NCBI RefSeq assembly: GCF_025144145.1
Contig: NZ_CP083546.1
Location: 884,501-948,500, forward strand
DNA from: Leisingera sp. M658
GTDB taxonomy: Bacteria; Pseudomonadota; Alphaproteobacteria; Rhodobacterales; Rhodobacteraceae
Reading direction: 5' to 3'
Length of the DNA stretch: 64,000 nucleotides
Each line of letters starts with the position of its first letter. Position 1 is the first letter of the stretch. Positions 1 through 7,810 of this stretch are shown here, piece after piece. Below the pieces are notes generated by a model. The model had not been told where the DNA came from and did not search any database. It saw only the letters and a list, made by a program, of their open reading frames with translations. The position numbers and the translations under genes were made by a program.

Positions 1-2
1 TC

Positions 3-485
3 GCCCGGTCGCCCCGCCCGGTGCCGGGTGTGATACTGGAGGACATGTCCGGCCAGCGCGTGCCGCTGCTGCCGCAGGAGGGCGAGGTGGTGCTGGTTGA
101 GTTCATCTACACGGTCTGCGGTGACATCTGCCAGATCGCGGCGGCGGATTTTGCCGAGGTCCGCGGCCGGTTGCAGGCTCAGGATGTGAAGGCACGGCTG
201 ATCTCAGTTAGCTTTGACCCGCAGCGGGACACTCCGGAGCAGATGGCCATCTACGGCGATGCCCATGAGGCAGATGGCGTAGTGTGGACCGTCGCCCGGC
301 CGGAAGAAAGTGACTTGGACGGGCTTCTGGAATTGTTTGATGTGACAGTCATCCCTGATGAATGGGGCGGCTACCAGCACAACGCGGCAATCCATGTGAT
401 TGACGGCAGCGGCCGGTTCTCTGCTGTCTTTGATACTGATGCGGTGGAGGCGGTGGCTGCCCATCTGCAGGAGGTTCAGCCATGA
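3..485 (+). CDS. SCO1/SenC-type copper chaperone, 5' truncated by window edge
   Basis: Sco proteins are thioredoxin-fold, membrane-anchored periplasmic proteins that deliver copper to the CuA centre of oxidases or act as thiol reductases. The reading frame is open to the left edge, so signal/anchor and start lie outside; 160 residues are visible. The copper motif CxxxC is present as CGDIC in the segment after FIYTV, and the distal ligand His is in HNAAIHVID. The canonical proline after CxxxC is replaced by Gln. The stop overlaps the next start (ATGA), so it belongs to an operon with the membrane protein, FNT channel and cytochrome c downstream. A CuA oxidase target would be expected upstream of the window; this is inference. 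Confidence 0.85.
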   Translation, partial: ARSPRPVPGVILEDMSGQRVPLLPQEGEVVLVEFIYTVCGDICQIAAADFAEVRGRLQAQDVKARLISVSFDPQRDTPEQMAIYGDAHEADGVVWTVARPEESDLDGLLELFDVTVIPDEWGGYQHNAAIHVIDGSGRFSAVFDTDAVEAVAAHLQEVQP

Positions 486-1042
486 GGATGATTTGCCTGG
501 GACTGCTTGCATTGGCCGAAGCCGTTGCCCTGCGGGAGGCAGCTGTTAGCAGTCCGATTCAGCATGTTTTGGTGCAGATGCCCTTGCTGGTGCTGGCTGG
601 AGCGGTGGCCGGGTGGCAGTTGAGTGTGCCGCGCCACTGGGCAGTGCCGCTTCTTCTGACAGCCCTGACGGCCTTACTGTTCTGGATGCTGCCGATCAAT
701 GTGGACTGGGCGCTGACGCCAGCGGGCGAGCTGGTCAAATACGTATCGCTGCCATTGTTGCTGGGACTGCCTCTGCGGCTGTCCTGGCCTTGGTTGGGTC
801 CGATCCTACGCGGGTTTATTAAGGCCAATGCGTTGTCGATGCTGGGGGTCTTGGGTTTCCTTTACACTCATGCGCCTGTCCGCATCTGCAATTCTTATCT
901 GGTGTCCGCGCAGCAGGAGCTTGGCTTTGCCTTTCTTTATCTTGCCGCGGCTCTGGCCTGCCTTTGGGCCATCCCGGTTTTGTTCGGACATCCGCGCTGG
1001 CTGCCGCTGAGCACTGACGGATGCACCAAATGCGGAGCATGA
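482..1042 (+). CDS. Unknown polytopic membrane protein (Sco/FNT operon)
   Basis: I do not recognise a family. The 186-residue protein has about five hydrophobic helices: after an N-terminal hydrophobic stretch, roughly residues 28-48, 53-72, 85-105, 118-132 and 147-168. A distinctive central block reads YTHAPVRICNSYL, and the tail carries a CxxC (CTKC), possibly a metal or disulfide site. Its start overlaps the Sco stop and the FNT gene follows after 6 bases, so translation is coupled with a copper chaperone and an anion channel. A role in assembly of the same respiratory or nitrite/NO-handling unit is guessed from neighbours only. Confidence 0.6.
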   Translation: MRMICLGLLALAEAVALREAAVSSPIQHVLVQMPLLVLAGAVAGWQLSVPRHWAVPLLLTALTALLFWMLPINVDWALTPAGELVKYVSLPLLLGLPLRLSWPWLGPILRGFIKANALSMLGVLGFLYTHAPVRICNSYLVSAQQELGFAFLYLAAALACLWAIPVLFGHPRWLPLSTDGCTKCGA

Positions 1043-1048
1043 ACTGAC

Positions 1049-1876
1049 ATGACTTATTCCGACACCGTTCTTGGGTTTGCGCAGCTGGCGCAGAAGAAAA
1101 GCCAGAACCTGCGCACCGATCCACTGGCTTTCCTGATCCTGGCGCTCAAGGCCGGCGCCTTTGTCGGCGCAGGAATCCTATTGATCTTTTCGGTGGGGCA
1201 GGGCGTCGAAGGGGCCTTCCGCCCGATTGTCATGGGGGCAAGCTTTGGCATCGCACTGACGCTAGTGGTCTTTGCCGGCGCGGAGCTGTTTACCGGCCAC
1301 ACCATGTATATGACGCATGGATTGCTGACCGGCACCAGCAGCCTGAAAGACCTTGCCTGCAGCTGGGCGGCAAGTTGGTCCGCCAACCTGGTTGGCGCGA
1401 TACTTCTGGCGGCGTTGTTTGTGATAGGGGGCGGGGGCTTGATCCTGGGGGCCGGCGAAGACGCGCTTCTGTACAAGGTCGCCGCCAAAAAGATGCACGG
1501 ATCAGCACCGCAGCTATTTGCCAAGGCGGTTCTGTGCAACTGGCTGGTCTGCCTCGCCTTGTGGTGTGCGGCACGGTCCAAGGATGATGTAACCAAATGC
1601 ATCGTCATCTTCTGGTGCCTCTATGCATTCATTGCTGCGGGTTTCGAGCACAGCGTCGCCAATATGACGGTCTTCTCGGTTGCCTTGCTGTCCGATCACC
1701 CGGAGAGCATCTCGCTGGCGGGTGCGGCTCATAACCTCACTTTCGTCACTCTGGGCAACGCTTTTGCGGGTGCGGGGATTATGGGCTACGGGTACTGGCG
1801 TGCGGCTTCCAAACCGCAGATGCGGACCGTGACCGCAAGCGACGCAGTTCTTCAGAGTGAGAAGGAGGCGCACTGA
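1049..1876 (+). CDS. Formate/nitrite transporter family channel (FocA/NirC-like)
   Basis: FNT proteins are pentameric inner-membrane channels for formate, nitrite or hydrosulfide. The 275-residue length fits the family. Visible signatures are the first re-entrant segment around GAELFTGHTMYM, the conserved LCNWLVCLALW in the fifth helix and the pore histidine in FEHSVANM. An RBS GGAG lies about 11 bases before ATG. The stop overlaps the next start (TGATG). With Sco upstream and cytochrome c downstream, nitrite/NO metabolism or respiration is more likely than fermentation-linked formate export, but the exact anion cannot be read from sequence. Confidence 0.88.
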   Translation: MTYSDTVLGFAQLAQKKSQNLRTDPLAFLILALKAGAFVGAGILLIFSVGQGVEGAFRPIVMGASFGIALTLVVFAGAELFTGHTMYMTHGLLTGTSSLKDLACSWAASWSANLVGAILLAALFVIGGGGLILGAGEDALLYKVAAKKMHGSAPQLFAKAVLCNWLVCLALWCAARSKDDVTKCIVIFWCLYAFIAAGFEHSVANMTVFSVALLSDHPESISLAGAAHNLTFVTLGNAFAGAGIMGYGYWRAASKPQMRTVTASDAVLQSEKEAH

Positions 1877-2394
1877 TGGGTTTTTTCGCGGACAGAAGCG
1901 GTTTGGAAACCTTTGCCGGGCAGACACCGGTTGATGTGGCTAAGCCTATGGCTGCGATCATCTTCATATGGTCCGGAGCGGCGATTGCCGGAAACCTGAT
2001 TGCAGCACCGGCCAAATTTCAGGCACCCTCTCTTACTTTGCCGGTGGCCCTGGATGTGGGCCGAATGCAATTTCAATGGCTGGGAGTGGCTGAAGCAGTT
2101 TTCGCCTTTCTCATTTTGGCCCTGCTCGTTGCGTCCAAGCGGATGGCCAGCTGGCAATTGGTTGCCGCATTTGCAGCTTTTGCTCTGCAAAGATTGTGGA
2201 TCCTGCCAGTTCTGGACGAGCGCACCCTGGCCATCATTGCAGGTCAGCCGGTGAAGGAAAGCTCGCTTCATTTGGTTTACATCGCAGCTGAGGTCGTGAA
2301 GGCCGCTTGCCTCGTTTGGGCTGGTTCCCAAACCATGCGCCCGCTCTCAGCAAGGAGCCGCGCCAAAGACTATCCCACCCAAAACACTCAATGA
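1876..2394 (+). CDS. Unknown four-helix membrane protein, possibly DUF4149/TMEM205-like
   Basis: The 172-residue protein has four hydrophobic helices near residues 24-42, 64-88, 93-112 and 132-150. The first helix leads into NLIAAPAKFQAP, resembling the aaP..F segment that I associate with DUF4149/TMEM205 proteins; this is a weak resemblance. The charged C-terminal tail (SARSRAKDYP) should be cytoplasmic. Start and previous stop overlap, and the cytochrome c gene follows after about 30 bases with its own RBS. Function unknown; it is a constant partner of the FNT gene here. Confidence 0.55.
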   Translation: MGFFADRSGLETFAGQTPVDVAKPMAAIIFIWSGAAIAGNLIAAPAKFQAPSLTLPVALDVGRMQFQWLGVAEAVFAFLILALLVASKRMASWQLVAAFAAFALQRLWILPVLDERTLAIIAGQPVKESSLHLVYIAAEVVKAACLVWAGSQTMRPLSARSRAKDYPTQNTQ

Positions 2395-2425
2395 TGGATG
2401 TCAAAACCACGAAAGGAACGAAGTG

Positions 2426-2791
2426 ATGAGGAACATTCTACTGGCCGTTTTCCTAGCAATTGGCAGTGGCCAAGCCGCAGCGGCAGATGGTGATGCGGCC
2501 GCAGGTGAAAAAGTGTTCAAGAAATGTGCCGCCTGCCATGCAGTGGAGGAGGGTAAGAAGAAAGTCGGGCCGACAATGTTTGGTATCTGGGGCAGGCCTG
2601 CGGGGGCGGTCGAAGGGTACAAATACTCCTCTGCAATGCAGGAGGCGGAATTCAATTGGGACGAGGAACAGTTGACGGGATTCCTAGCGGCACCAAAGAA
2701 ACATCTTCCAGGCACAAAGATGGCCTTCCCGGGATTGAAAAAGGAACAGCAGATCAGCGACCTGTTGGCATACCTAAAAACATTGAATTAG
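2426..2791 (+). CDS. Small soluble class I cytochrome c (c2/c550-like)
   Basis: A periplasmic electron carrier. The signal peptide ends at the AAA-ADGD junction; haem is attached at CAACH, and the sixth ligand Met is in PGTKMAFPG. The 121-residue precursor (about 100 mature) is typical of cytochrome c2. Two starts are in frame, GTG 2423 and ATG 2426; ATG is preferred because AAAGGA sits 9 bases upstream. It is the last gene of the Sco-FNT set. It could feed electrons to a terminal oxidase or a nitrite/nitric oxide reductase; which one is not visible. A long inverted repeat at 2809-2842 follows. Confidence 0.9.
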   Translation: MRNILLAVFLAIGSGQAAAADGDAAAGEKVFKKCAACHAVEEGKKKVGPTMFGIWGRPAGAVEGYKYSSAMQEAEFNWDEEQLTGFLAAPKKHLPGTKMAFPGLKKEQQISDLLAYLKTLN

Positions 2792-2808
2792 CGTTTTTAA
2801 AAAATCTG

Positions 2809-2842
2809 GCCGACTACTCTGCTGTTCTGATGAGTAGTTGGC
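2809..2842. repeat. Imperfect inverted repeat after cytochrome c gene
   Basis: An 11-base stem (GCCGACTACTC / GAGTAGTTGGC, one G:T pair) with a 12-base loop lies 18 bases after the cytochrome c stop. No T-run follows, so factor-independent termination on the plus strand is uncertain; it may be an RNA-stabilising hairpin or a mobile-element end. Confidence 0.4.
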
Positions 2843-2900
2843 TGGAACATTTGTTAAGAAGGGCCCTGCTTCACTTCTGGGCCGCGTTACAGACTGAAGG

Positions 2901-3140
2901 TTAAGGAGCCTGCATGAAACAGTGTCCAAATCCTGCTCCGGCAACCACCGTTTCCGACCAAGCCCTCGCCACCAGCGGGGGCTTCTTCGATTCAGGCTGA
3001 TCCAACGCCATGATCCCCGACAATTCCTCAGCAATTTTAAGTGGATGTCCGCCCGGCGTATCAGCGTCCGGAACAATCCGCACCTGCGAAATCAGCGTCC
3101 GCAACGACGCGGTGGCCGATGCCTGAAGCGGTCGCGGCAG
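2901..3140 (-). pseudogene. C-terminal remnant of a serine site-specific recombinase
   Basis: On the minus strand an open segment encodes LISQVRIVPDADTPGGHPLK followed by EELSGIMAL. This is the pattern found near the C-terminus of large serine recombinases (a helix reading LI..V...P......I.L.GELAGIL). The catalytic resolvase domain and the zinc-ribbon part are absent, so this is a fossil. A second, related fossil with the same pattern sits at 43.9-44.2 kb on the same strand. The motif is seen; assignment rests on remembered family sequences. Confidence 0.5.
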
Positions 3141-3209
3141 CAACGCAGTATTCGAAAATAGCGGACGGAACCTTTTCCCGCATTTAGGAAAAATGTTTAT
3201 TCTGAACAT

Positions 3210-4103
3210 ATGCGCTGGAACAAAAATGAAATCGAAACCTTCCTCAGTATGGTGGACACGGGTTCCATCTCCGAACCTGCTACACGGGCTGGCCTTTCAA
3301 AAGTCTGTCATTAGCAAACGGATCAGCGATCTCGAAAAGGCCTTGGCGTCGCCCTGTTTACACGCCATGCAGGCCGGATCAGCGCCACGGATGCTGCCAG
3401 TGCGCGCGCCGAGAGCGTTCGGCTTGCATTCAGTGAACTCGTAGCTGCCACCGAGTGGGTGGCGGCGGATGATCATGGCTTGCATGGCCGGTTGAGGATT
3501 TCAGCTCCGATGAGCTTTGGGACCCGTCACGTAGGCCGAATGGCCGCCAAGTTTGCCAGCCTGCACCCAAACCTTGAGGTCATTATCGAATACGATGATA
3601 CAAAGGTTGACTTGGGGCGGTCCGGATTTGACGCCGCTATCCGCGTCGGTGCGATGCCGGACAGCACCCTGGTTGTTCGCAAACTTTGCGAGGATCCGCG
3701 AGCGATCGTCGCAAACCCTGATTATCTCGAAAAGCACGGGCCGATCATGAAGCCCGGGCAACTTAGAGAACATGCCGCGATTGGATGTCAGAACAAGCGG
3801 CTGGGTGAAATCTGGCAGTTTGACAAGCCGGCTGACCCGCCGATCCCTTCCAGGGTCATGATGAACAACGGCGAAGCGATGCGCGGCATGGTTCTGGAAG
3901 GTCTTGGGATAGCGCTTCTGCCGATGTTCATCGTCTACGAAGACCTGAAGGATGAACGCCTGCTTCAGGTTCTGCCTGAATTAGTTCCGGAACCTTTGCC
4001 GGTACAAGCCGTATGGCCGCCAGTCAAACACATGCCCCCGAAGCTTCGGCTGTCCATCGACCATCTCGTCCTCGCCTTCGGGCAAAGAGCGCCTTGGCAA
4101 TAA
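3210..4103 (+). pseudogene. LysR-family regulator broken by two compensating single-base indels
   Basis: The gene would encode about 297 residues. It starts at ATG 3210 (MRWNKNEIETFLSMVDTGSI), the usual LysR HTH opening. One extra base near 3303 moves the frame and leads to TAG at 3312; in the shifted frame the recognition helix continues as SVISKRISDLEKAL. A missing base near 3346 restores the original frame (ALFTRHAGRISATDAAS), which runs uninterrupted through the effector domain to 4103 (GRLRISAPMSFGTRHVG; MVLEGLGIALLPMF). Effector unknown. Either a decaying gene or two sequencing errors; the surrounding decayed DNA favours decay. Confidence 0.75.
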
Positions 4104-4511
4104 GCGCACGGTGATCGTAGAGATACCTGTGATGCCGCAATTTTTGCCGCAGCTGCAGATTTAAGGCGGAGCAGACCAAATCAGGAAAACAGATAGAGTT
4201 GTTCAAACAGCTCGGCTGTAAGCCGTCATGCTGCAGATGTAACGATGTACGCACTGAGTAATGCCGGGTCACCCCGGGATCAATCAAGACTGAAAGCGAT
4301 CCGCGTTGCTTTAGTGCGCTCGCCATTGTGCTTGAACCAATGGCGCATCAATGGCTCGCTGTACGAAGGCCAGTTCGTGATCTTGTACCTCGTCGGGGAC
4401 CAACTGCTCATGGTTCCCAGCTATCATGCTGGATTCGCCGAATGAATTCCATCACCGATTCACGCGACAAAGCCAATCAAGACCACTCAATAGGAGAAGC
4501 TTGACGCCAAT
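4104..4511. other. Intergenic, decayed; holds only the IS5 fragment
   Basis: Between the broken LysR gene and the end of the ECF sigma gene no intact coding region is convincing. The only recognisable content is the IS5 transposase fragment at 4267-4411. Confidence 0.5.
4267..4411 (-). pseudogene. N-terminal fragment of an IS5-family transposase
   Basis: From ATG 4411 the minus strand reads MSSWSPTRYKITNWPSYSEP, matching the conserved opening (RYK.TNWP.YNEAL) of IS5-group DDE transposases common in Rhodobacterales. After a frame change the next family block appears as ALKQRGSLSVLIDPG (4267-4326). Nothing of the catalytic core follows, so only a short broken end of the element remains. I did not find its inverted repeats. 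Confidence 0.55.
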
Positions 4512-5039
4512 CTAACTTGCCCCTTTCAGTCCGTCGGCACAGCGCTGCTGGACATTGCGTACGATCACATTGATCAACGCGCGGGAGACTTGAAGCTCCT
4601 CTGCAATTTCTTTTTGCAGGACGCCGGCCAGCCGGTGACGCAGGAATACGTCGCGGTTCCGCGGCGGGCTGTCTGCAAGGCTCTGGACAACCGCTTGCAG
4701 CGCCTGTTTGCTTTCAAGGCTTGCCCGTCCGCACAATGGAGTCACGCCGGCCGCTGCCAGCTGGCCCTCGTCCCCGAAATCCGTGGGGATCTCACGGCGC
4801 GATTTGCGCAGGTAGTCGATGGCCGCATTGCGCACCATCCGCGCCACATAGGGCCGGGGTCTGTCCGGCAGGCTGCCGGGCTTGAAAGACAGGCATTTCA
4901 GGGCTGTGTTCTGGATCACGTCTTCGGCGGCGTCTAGCGAGCCTACCAGTTTCAGGGCGGAACACAGATGCAGCTTGCGGTGGCTGACAAGTTCTTCAAT
5001 CAAGGCTTCACAGACGCGCGGTCGTGGATGATCCGGCAT
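4512..5039 (-). CDS. FecI-like ECF sigma factor, likely iron-starvation sigma
   Basis: ECF sigma factors of the FecI/PvdS group direct RNA polymerase to siderophore genes. Start is placed at ATG 5039 (175 residues, normal size); an in-frame extension to 5132 has no family similarity. Region 2 is LVGSLDAAEDVIQNTALKCL with the (A)EDxxQ core and region 2.4 in PYVARMVRNAAIDYLRKSRR; region 4 HTH is LQKEIAEELQVSRALINVIV. It lies just downstream of the siderophore hydroxylase on the same strand. No FecR-like anti-sigma gene is adjacent and the receptor at 15.5 kb lacks a signalling domain, so control is probably by transcription of the sigma gene. Targets are inferred. Confidence 0.85.
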   Translation of the reverse strand: MPDHPRPRVCEALIEELVSHRKLHLCSALKLVGSLDAAEDVIQNTALKCLSFKPGSLPDRPRPYVARMVRNAAIDYLRKSRREIPTDFGDEGQLAAAGVTPLCGRASLESKQALQAVVQSLADSPPRNRDVFLRHRLAGVLQKEIAEELQVSRALINVIVRNVQQRCADGLKGAS

Positions 5040-5208
5040 GGCAATCCCATCGGTAGGAACCCGGATAAATGTCCGGAAAGGTGATATTTTTTTGGGAAAA
5101 CTGCCTTTGGGCGTGCAGGCCCTGGGTTGCACTCCCGTTATCAGCCAGGTGGGATGCTAGGTCAATCCTCGCGTGTGAAATTGGCGGGTAATTGCCGTTA
5201 ACGGGTGT

Positions 5209-5230
5209 GCGGCCCGCTGTTGCGGGCCGC
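5209..5230 (-). terminator. Stem-loop after hydroxylase gene, weak terminator candidate
   Basis: A perfect 8-base GC stem (GCGGCCCG / CGGGCCGC, 6-base loop) begins 11 bases past the hydroxylase stop. There is no clear T-run, so read-through into the sigma gene is possible. Confidence 0.4.
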
Positions 5231-5240
5231 CGGAGGCGAG

Positions 5241-6545
5241 CTATTCCGCGGCGGCGAGCTGTGCGGGCTGCGGCGTTAGAAGTGCTTCGGCAATCTCATC
5301 CACGCGCACCGCCAGAACCGACAGCAAGGTATCGCTCAGTCCATGGGTCTCTTCGCAGTAACCCTGCAGGAAGATGCGGGGGCGGAAGGTCCCGCAGGTC
5401 CGCATCCGGTAGTTCCGGTCAGGGCTTTCAAAATGCACGTGCGGCTCCAGCCCGGCCAGCAGGGTTTCTCCCAGACGGCGGCGGTAGCCCGTTGCCAGAA
5501 TGACCAGGTCATAAGCGCCGCTGCGGGTTTCACCACCCTGAGCCGGTTGCAAGGTCAGCTGCGTCTGTTGCCCGCTGGCTGCTGCAGCGGTGACGCAGGT
5601 GCTGCGCAGCAGCCTGTAGGCAGAGCCGCTGGCCACTTCCTGTTCGTAGAACAACCCGTAAACCTGGTCGATCAGATCGCCGTCCACGACTGCGTAGTTG
5701 GTGTTGGAATATTCTGCCATCAGCGCCCGGCGCTGGTCTGCAGGCTGCTGGTAGACGTGGGAAGTGAAGCTGGCGTCGAAAATCTCGTTCACGAAGGGGC
5801 TGTCGTCCGAAGGCTTCAGCGCGTGGCTGCGGAAAATGAAGTCCACCTGGGGCCGGGACGGGTCATTGGCGAGGTCCATAAAAATCTCGGCGCCGCTCTG
5901 GCCCGAGCCGATGACCGCCACTTTCAGTGGCTTGCCCGCTGCCGCCAGCCTGGGCTGGACTGTGCTGAGGTAGCTGGAGCTGTGGACCACGCCGGGGTGG
6001 TCTTGCAGCGCAGCAAAAGTGTCCGGGATGGCAGGCTTGCCGCCGATGGCCAGCACCAGATCGCGGGTCAGGTAGCGGGTCTGCCTGCCGGTCTCGTCCT
6101 CGGCGGTGACGGCCAGAACCTCGCCGCTGCCGCCGGGGTCCTGGACGGGTTCGGCACCGGTCACCCGCTGGCCATAGCGGCAGGTGTCCTCTAACTGCGC
6201 AGCGGCCCAGACGAGGTAGCTGTTGAACTCCTGCCGGCTGGGAAAGAAGCTTTTCCGGTTGACGAAACGCTCAAGCCGGCCCTGCGTATGCAGATAGCTG
6301 AGGAAGGAGTAGGGGCTAGCGGGATTGCGCAGGGTGACCAGATCCTTGATGAAGGAAACCTGCATGTCCGAGCCTTCAAGCAGCATGTCCGGGTGCCAGG
6401 CAAAGCGGGGTTTGGCTTCCAGATAGAGGGCGTCCAGCTTTGGCGCCCCGGCCTGCGCACGTTCTTGCAGGGCAATGGCCAGTGCCAGATTTGAAGGGCC
6501 GAAGCCCACACCGATCATGTCATGGATGTGTTGCGGTTCGCTCAT
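5241..6545 (-). CDS. L-ornithine/L-lysine N-hydroxylase (PvdA/SidA/IucD family)
   Basis: FAD- and NADPH-dependent N-hydroxylation of the side-chain amine of ornithine (N5) or lysine (N6), the first step to hydroxamate siderophores. Length 434 fits. The FAD site is GVGFGPSNLALA near residue 12, the substrate region reads WHPDMLLEGSDMQVSF followed by KDLVTLRNP, the NADPH site is GSGQSGAE near 213, and the late ATGY motif is LATGYRR. The MQVSF-KDLVTLRNP block is closest to ornithine hydroxylases as I remember them, matching the NRPS substrate code. The start overlaps the acyltransferase stop (ATGA), so they form one operon. Confidence 0.93.
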   Translation of the reverse strand: MSEPQHIHDMIGVGFGPSNLALAIALQERAQAGAPKLDALYLEAKPRFAWHPDMLLEGSDMQVSFIKDLVTLRNPASPYSFLSYLHTQGRLERFVNRKSFFPSRQEFNSYLVWAAAQLEDTCRYGQRVTGAEPVQDPGGSGEVLAVTAEDETGRQTRYLTRDLVLAIGGKPAIPDTFAALQDHPGVVHSSSYLSTVQPRLAAAGKPLKVAVIGSGQSGAEIFMDLANDPSRPQVDFIFRSHALKPSDDSPFVNEIFDASFTSHVYQQPADQRRALMAEYSNTNYAVVDGDLIDQVYGLFYEQEVASGSAYRLLRSTCVTAAAASGQQTQLTLQPAQGGETRSGAYDLVILATGYRRRLGETLLAGLEPHVHFESPDRNYRMRTCGTFRPRIFLQGYCEETHGLSDTLLSVLAVRVDEIAEALLTPQPAQLAAAE

Positions 6546-7615
6546 CGGGTTTCTCCGGGGTTCAGTTGGGCAAAGGGGGACAGTTGCAGCGGACGGCCAG
6601 GATCTGCGGGGCTGGGGCGGGACCAGAGGCGGGCCTGAAAGAAATGCTCCCGCTCCAGCCGCACCAGCGTTGCGCGCTTGTGGGCAAAGTCGAACTCCTT
6701 GACCGCGGCAAAGCCGGATCGGGTCAGGTTGCGCAGCTGCTGGGTGTGGCTGGCCGCGGGTTCGCCAACCAGCGCCTGGGTGCGGGGCTCCGCCAGGAAC
6801 ATGTAATGCATCAGCGAGGGCAGCCAGGCGGTGATATAGTCGGCGCCGCGGGCTTCGGGGTCACCCACCAGCACATGCCAGCCGCGGTCCCAGTTCCTGG
6901 CTGGATAATGGGCACCGATGCGGTTTTCACGGGCCCAATAGAGTTCGAAGTAACAGAAAGGGCGTCCGTCGAGGCAGCCAAGGACCGGCATCATATGCGG
7001 ATCAGCCTGCATCCGGGTGAGGTAGGCCCGGTGGTATTCCAGGGTTCCGGATTCCTCGAAGAAGGCGGCGACGCGCGTGTCGTTCATCCAGGCGTGGAAC
7101 AGCTCCAGGTCCGCAGCAGGATCCAGCGCGCGCAGCGAGAAGGTCTGCTGCAGCCAGGGGATGCGGCGATGGTAGAGGAGGTCTGACGGCTTGGGCGGCC
7201 GCAGCGGGTGGCTGCCATGCGGCCCGGCCACCTGCGCCTGCGGGTAGCTGCGGGGCGGCTGCGCCAGCCATAGGTCCGGAACCTGCCAGAGCATCTCTGG
7301 AAAGACTGCTAGCCAGCTGCCGTCCAGCAGGCTGGCAGCACCGGTGGAGAGCAGTTCCTGTTCGAGAGAGGCGAAGTCTTCCCGTTTCAGCAGGACCAGC
7401 ACTTCCTCGGCCGCGTGGCTGGTCAGGGCCTCGCAGGCAGCCAGCAGGGCGGCCAGGCTGAGCGGGCTGGCGGGCGCCGCGAGCTGCAGTTTGCCGCCGC
7501 CATGGTCCGTGACGGCGATTTCTTGCGCGGTGCCCTGGCTGTAAACCGTGACACCGCCGGGCCCGGGCCGGGCCCAATGGGGCGGGGTGTGATCTGAGGC
7601 GTTATCCAATGACAC
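6542..7615 (-). CDS. Siderophore N-hydroxy-amine acyltransferase (IucB/AlcB-type GNAT)
   Basis: Transfers an acyl group from acyl-CoA to the hydroxylated side-chain nitrogen, making the hydroxamate. The C-terminal half (about residues 170-340) is the AlcB/IucB GNAT domain: FSLRALDPAADLELFHAWMN, the FFEESGTLEYH loop, YFELYWARENRIG and the CoA-side GEPAASHTQQLRNL. The N-terminal 160 residues are a less conserved extension as in IucB-type proteins. Start is GTG 7615, chosen because GGAGG sits 8 bases upstream. First gene of the hydroxylase operon, downstream of a possible PvdS-type promoter at 7670-7693. Whether it donates acetyl or a hydroxyacyl group cannot be read. Confidence 0.88.
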   Translation of the reverse strand: MSLDNASDHTPPHWARPGPGGVTVYSQGTAQEIAVTDHGGGKLQLAAPASPLSLAALLAACEALTSHAAEEVLVLLKREDFASLEQELLSTGAASLLDGSWLAVFPEMLWQVPDLWLAQPPRSYPQAQVAGPHGSHPLRPPKPSDLLYHRRIPWLQQTFSLRALDPAADLELFHAWMNDTRVAAFFEESGTLEYHRAYLTRMQADPHMMPVLGCLDGRPFCYFELYWARENRIGAHYPARNWDRGWHVLVGDPEARGADYITAWLPSLMHYMFLAEPRTQALVGEPAASHTQQLRNLTRSGFAAVKEFDFAHKRATLVRLEREHFFQARLWSRPSPADPGRPLQLSPFAQLNPGETR

Positions 7616-7669
7616 GCTGGGTCCTCCGTTTGCTGGTCGGCGCGGGCGTGCGCCGGGACTGCTTTGAGA

Positions 7670-7693
7670 ACGCTGCAGGGCGGAGGAAATTTA
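7670..7693 (-). promoter_or_regulatory. PvdS-type iron-starvation box candidate (TAAAT-N16-CGT)
   Basis: On the minus strand TAAAT (7693-7689), exactly 16 bases, then CGT (7672-7670) lie about 55 bases before the GTG start of the acyltransferase-hydroxylase operon. This is the -35/-10 arrangement of promoters used by the PvdS subgroup of iron-starvation ECF sigmas, and such a sigma gene is at 4512-5039. Only one clear box was found; the receptor gene has TAAAT (17771-17767) but CAG at the second position. Confidence 0.4.
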
Positions 7694-7748
7694 CAAAAAA
7701 TATCAGGTATTCTGTATTTTTCGGATATGCGCGGAGGAGCCTGTTTTT

Positions 7749-7784
7749 AAACCGGAAAACCCGGCGCCTGAAGACAGGGCCGGG
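7749..7784 (-). terminator. Rho-independent terminator after the esterase gene
   Basis: A GC-rich hairpin, CCCGGC...GCCGGG with an inner CCTG/CAGG pairing (7760-7784), is followed on the minus strand by TTTTCCGGTTT. It lies 27 bases past the esterase stop and separates that operon from the acyltransferase-hydroxylase operon. Confidence 0.65.
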
Positions 7785-7810
7785 AGACATTTTCACAATG
7801 AAATCGGGCG

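Noticed and set aside
4512-5039. Sigma-70-like or anti-sigma partner next to the ECF gene
   Set aside because: Neighbouring frames contain only the hydroxylase and decayed DNA; no FecR-like protein could be found.
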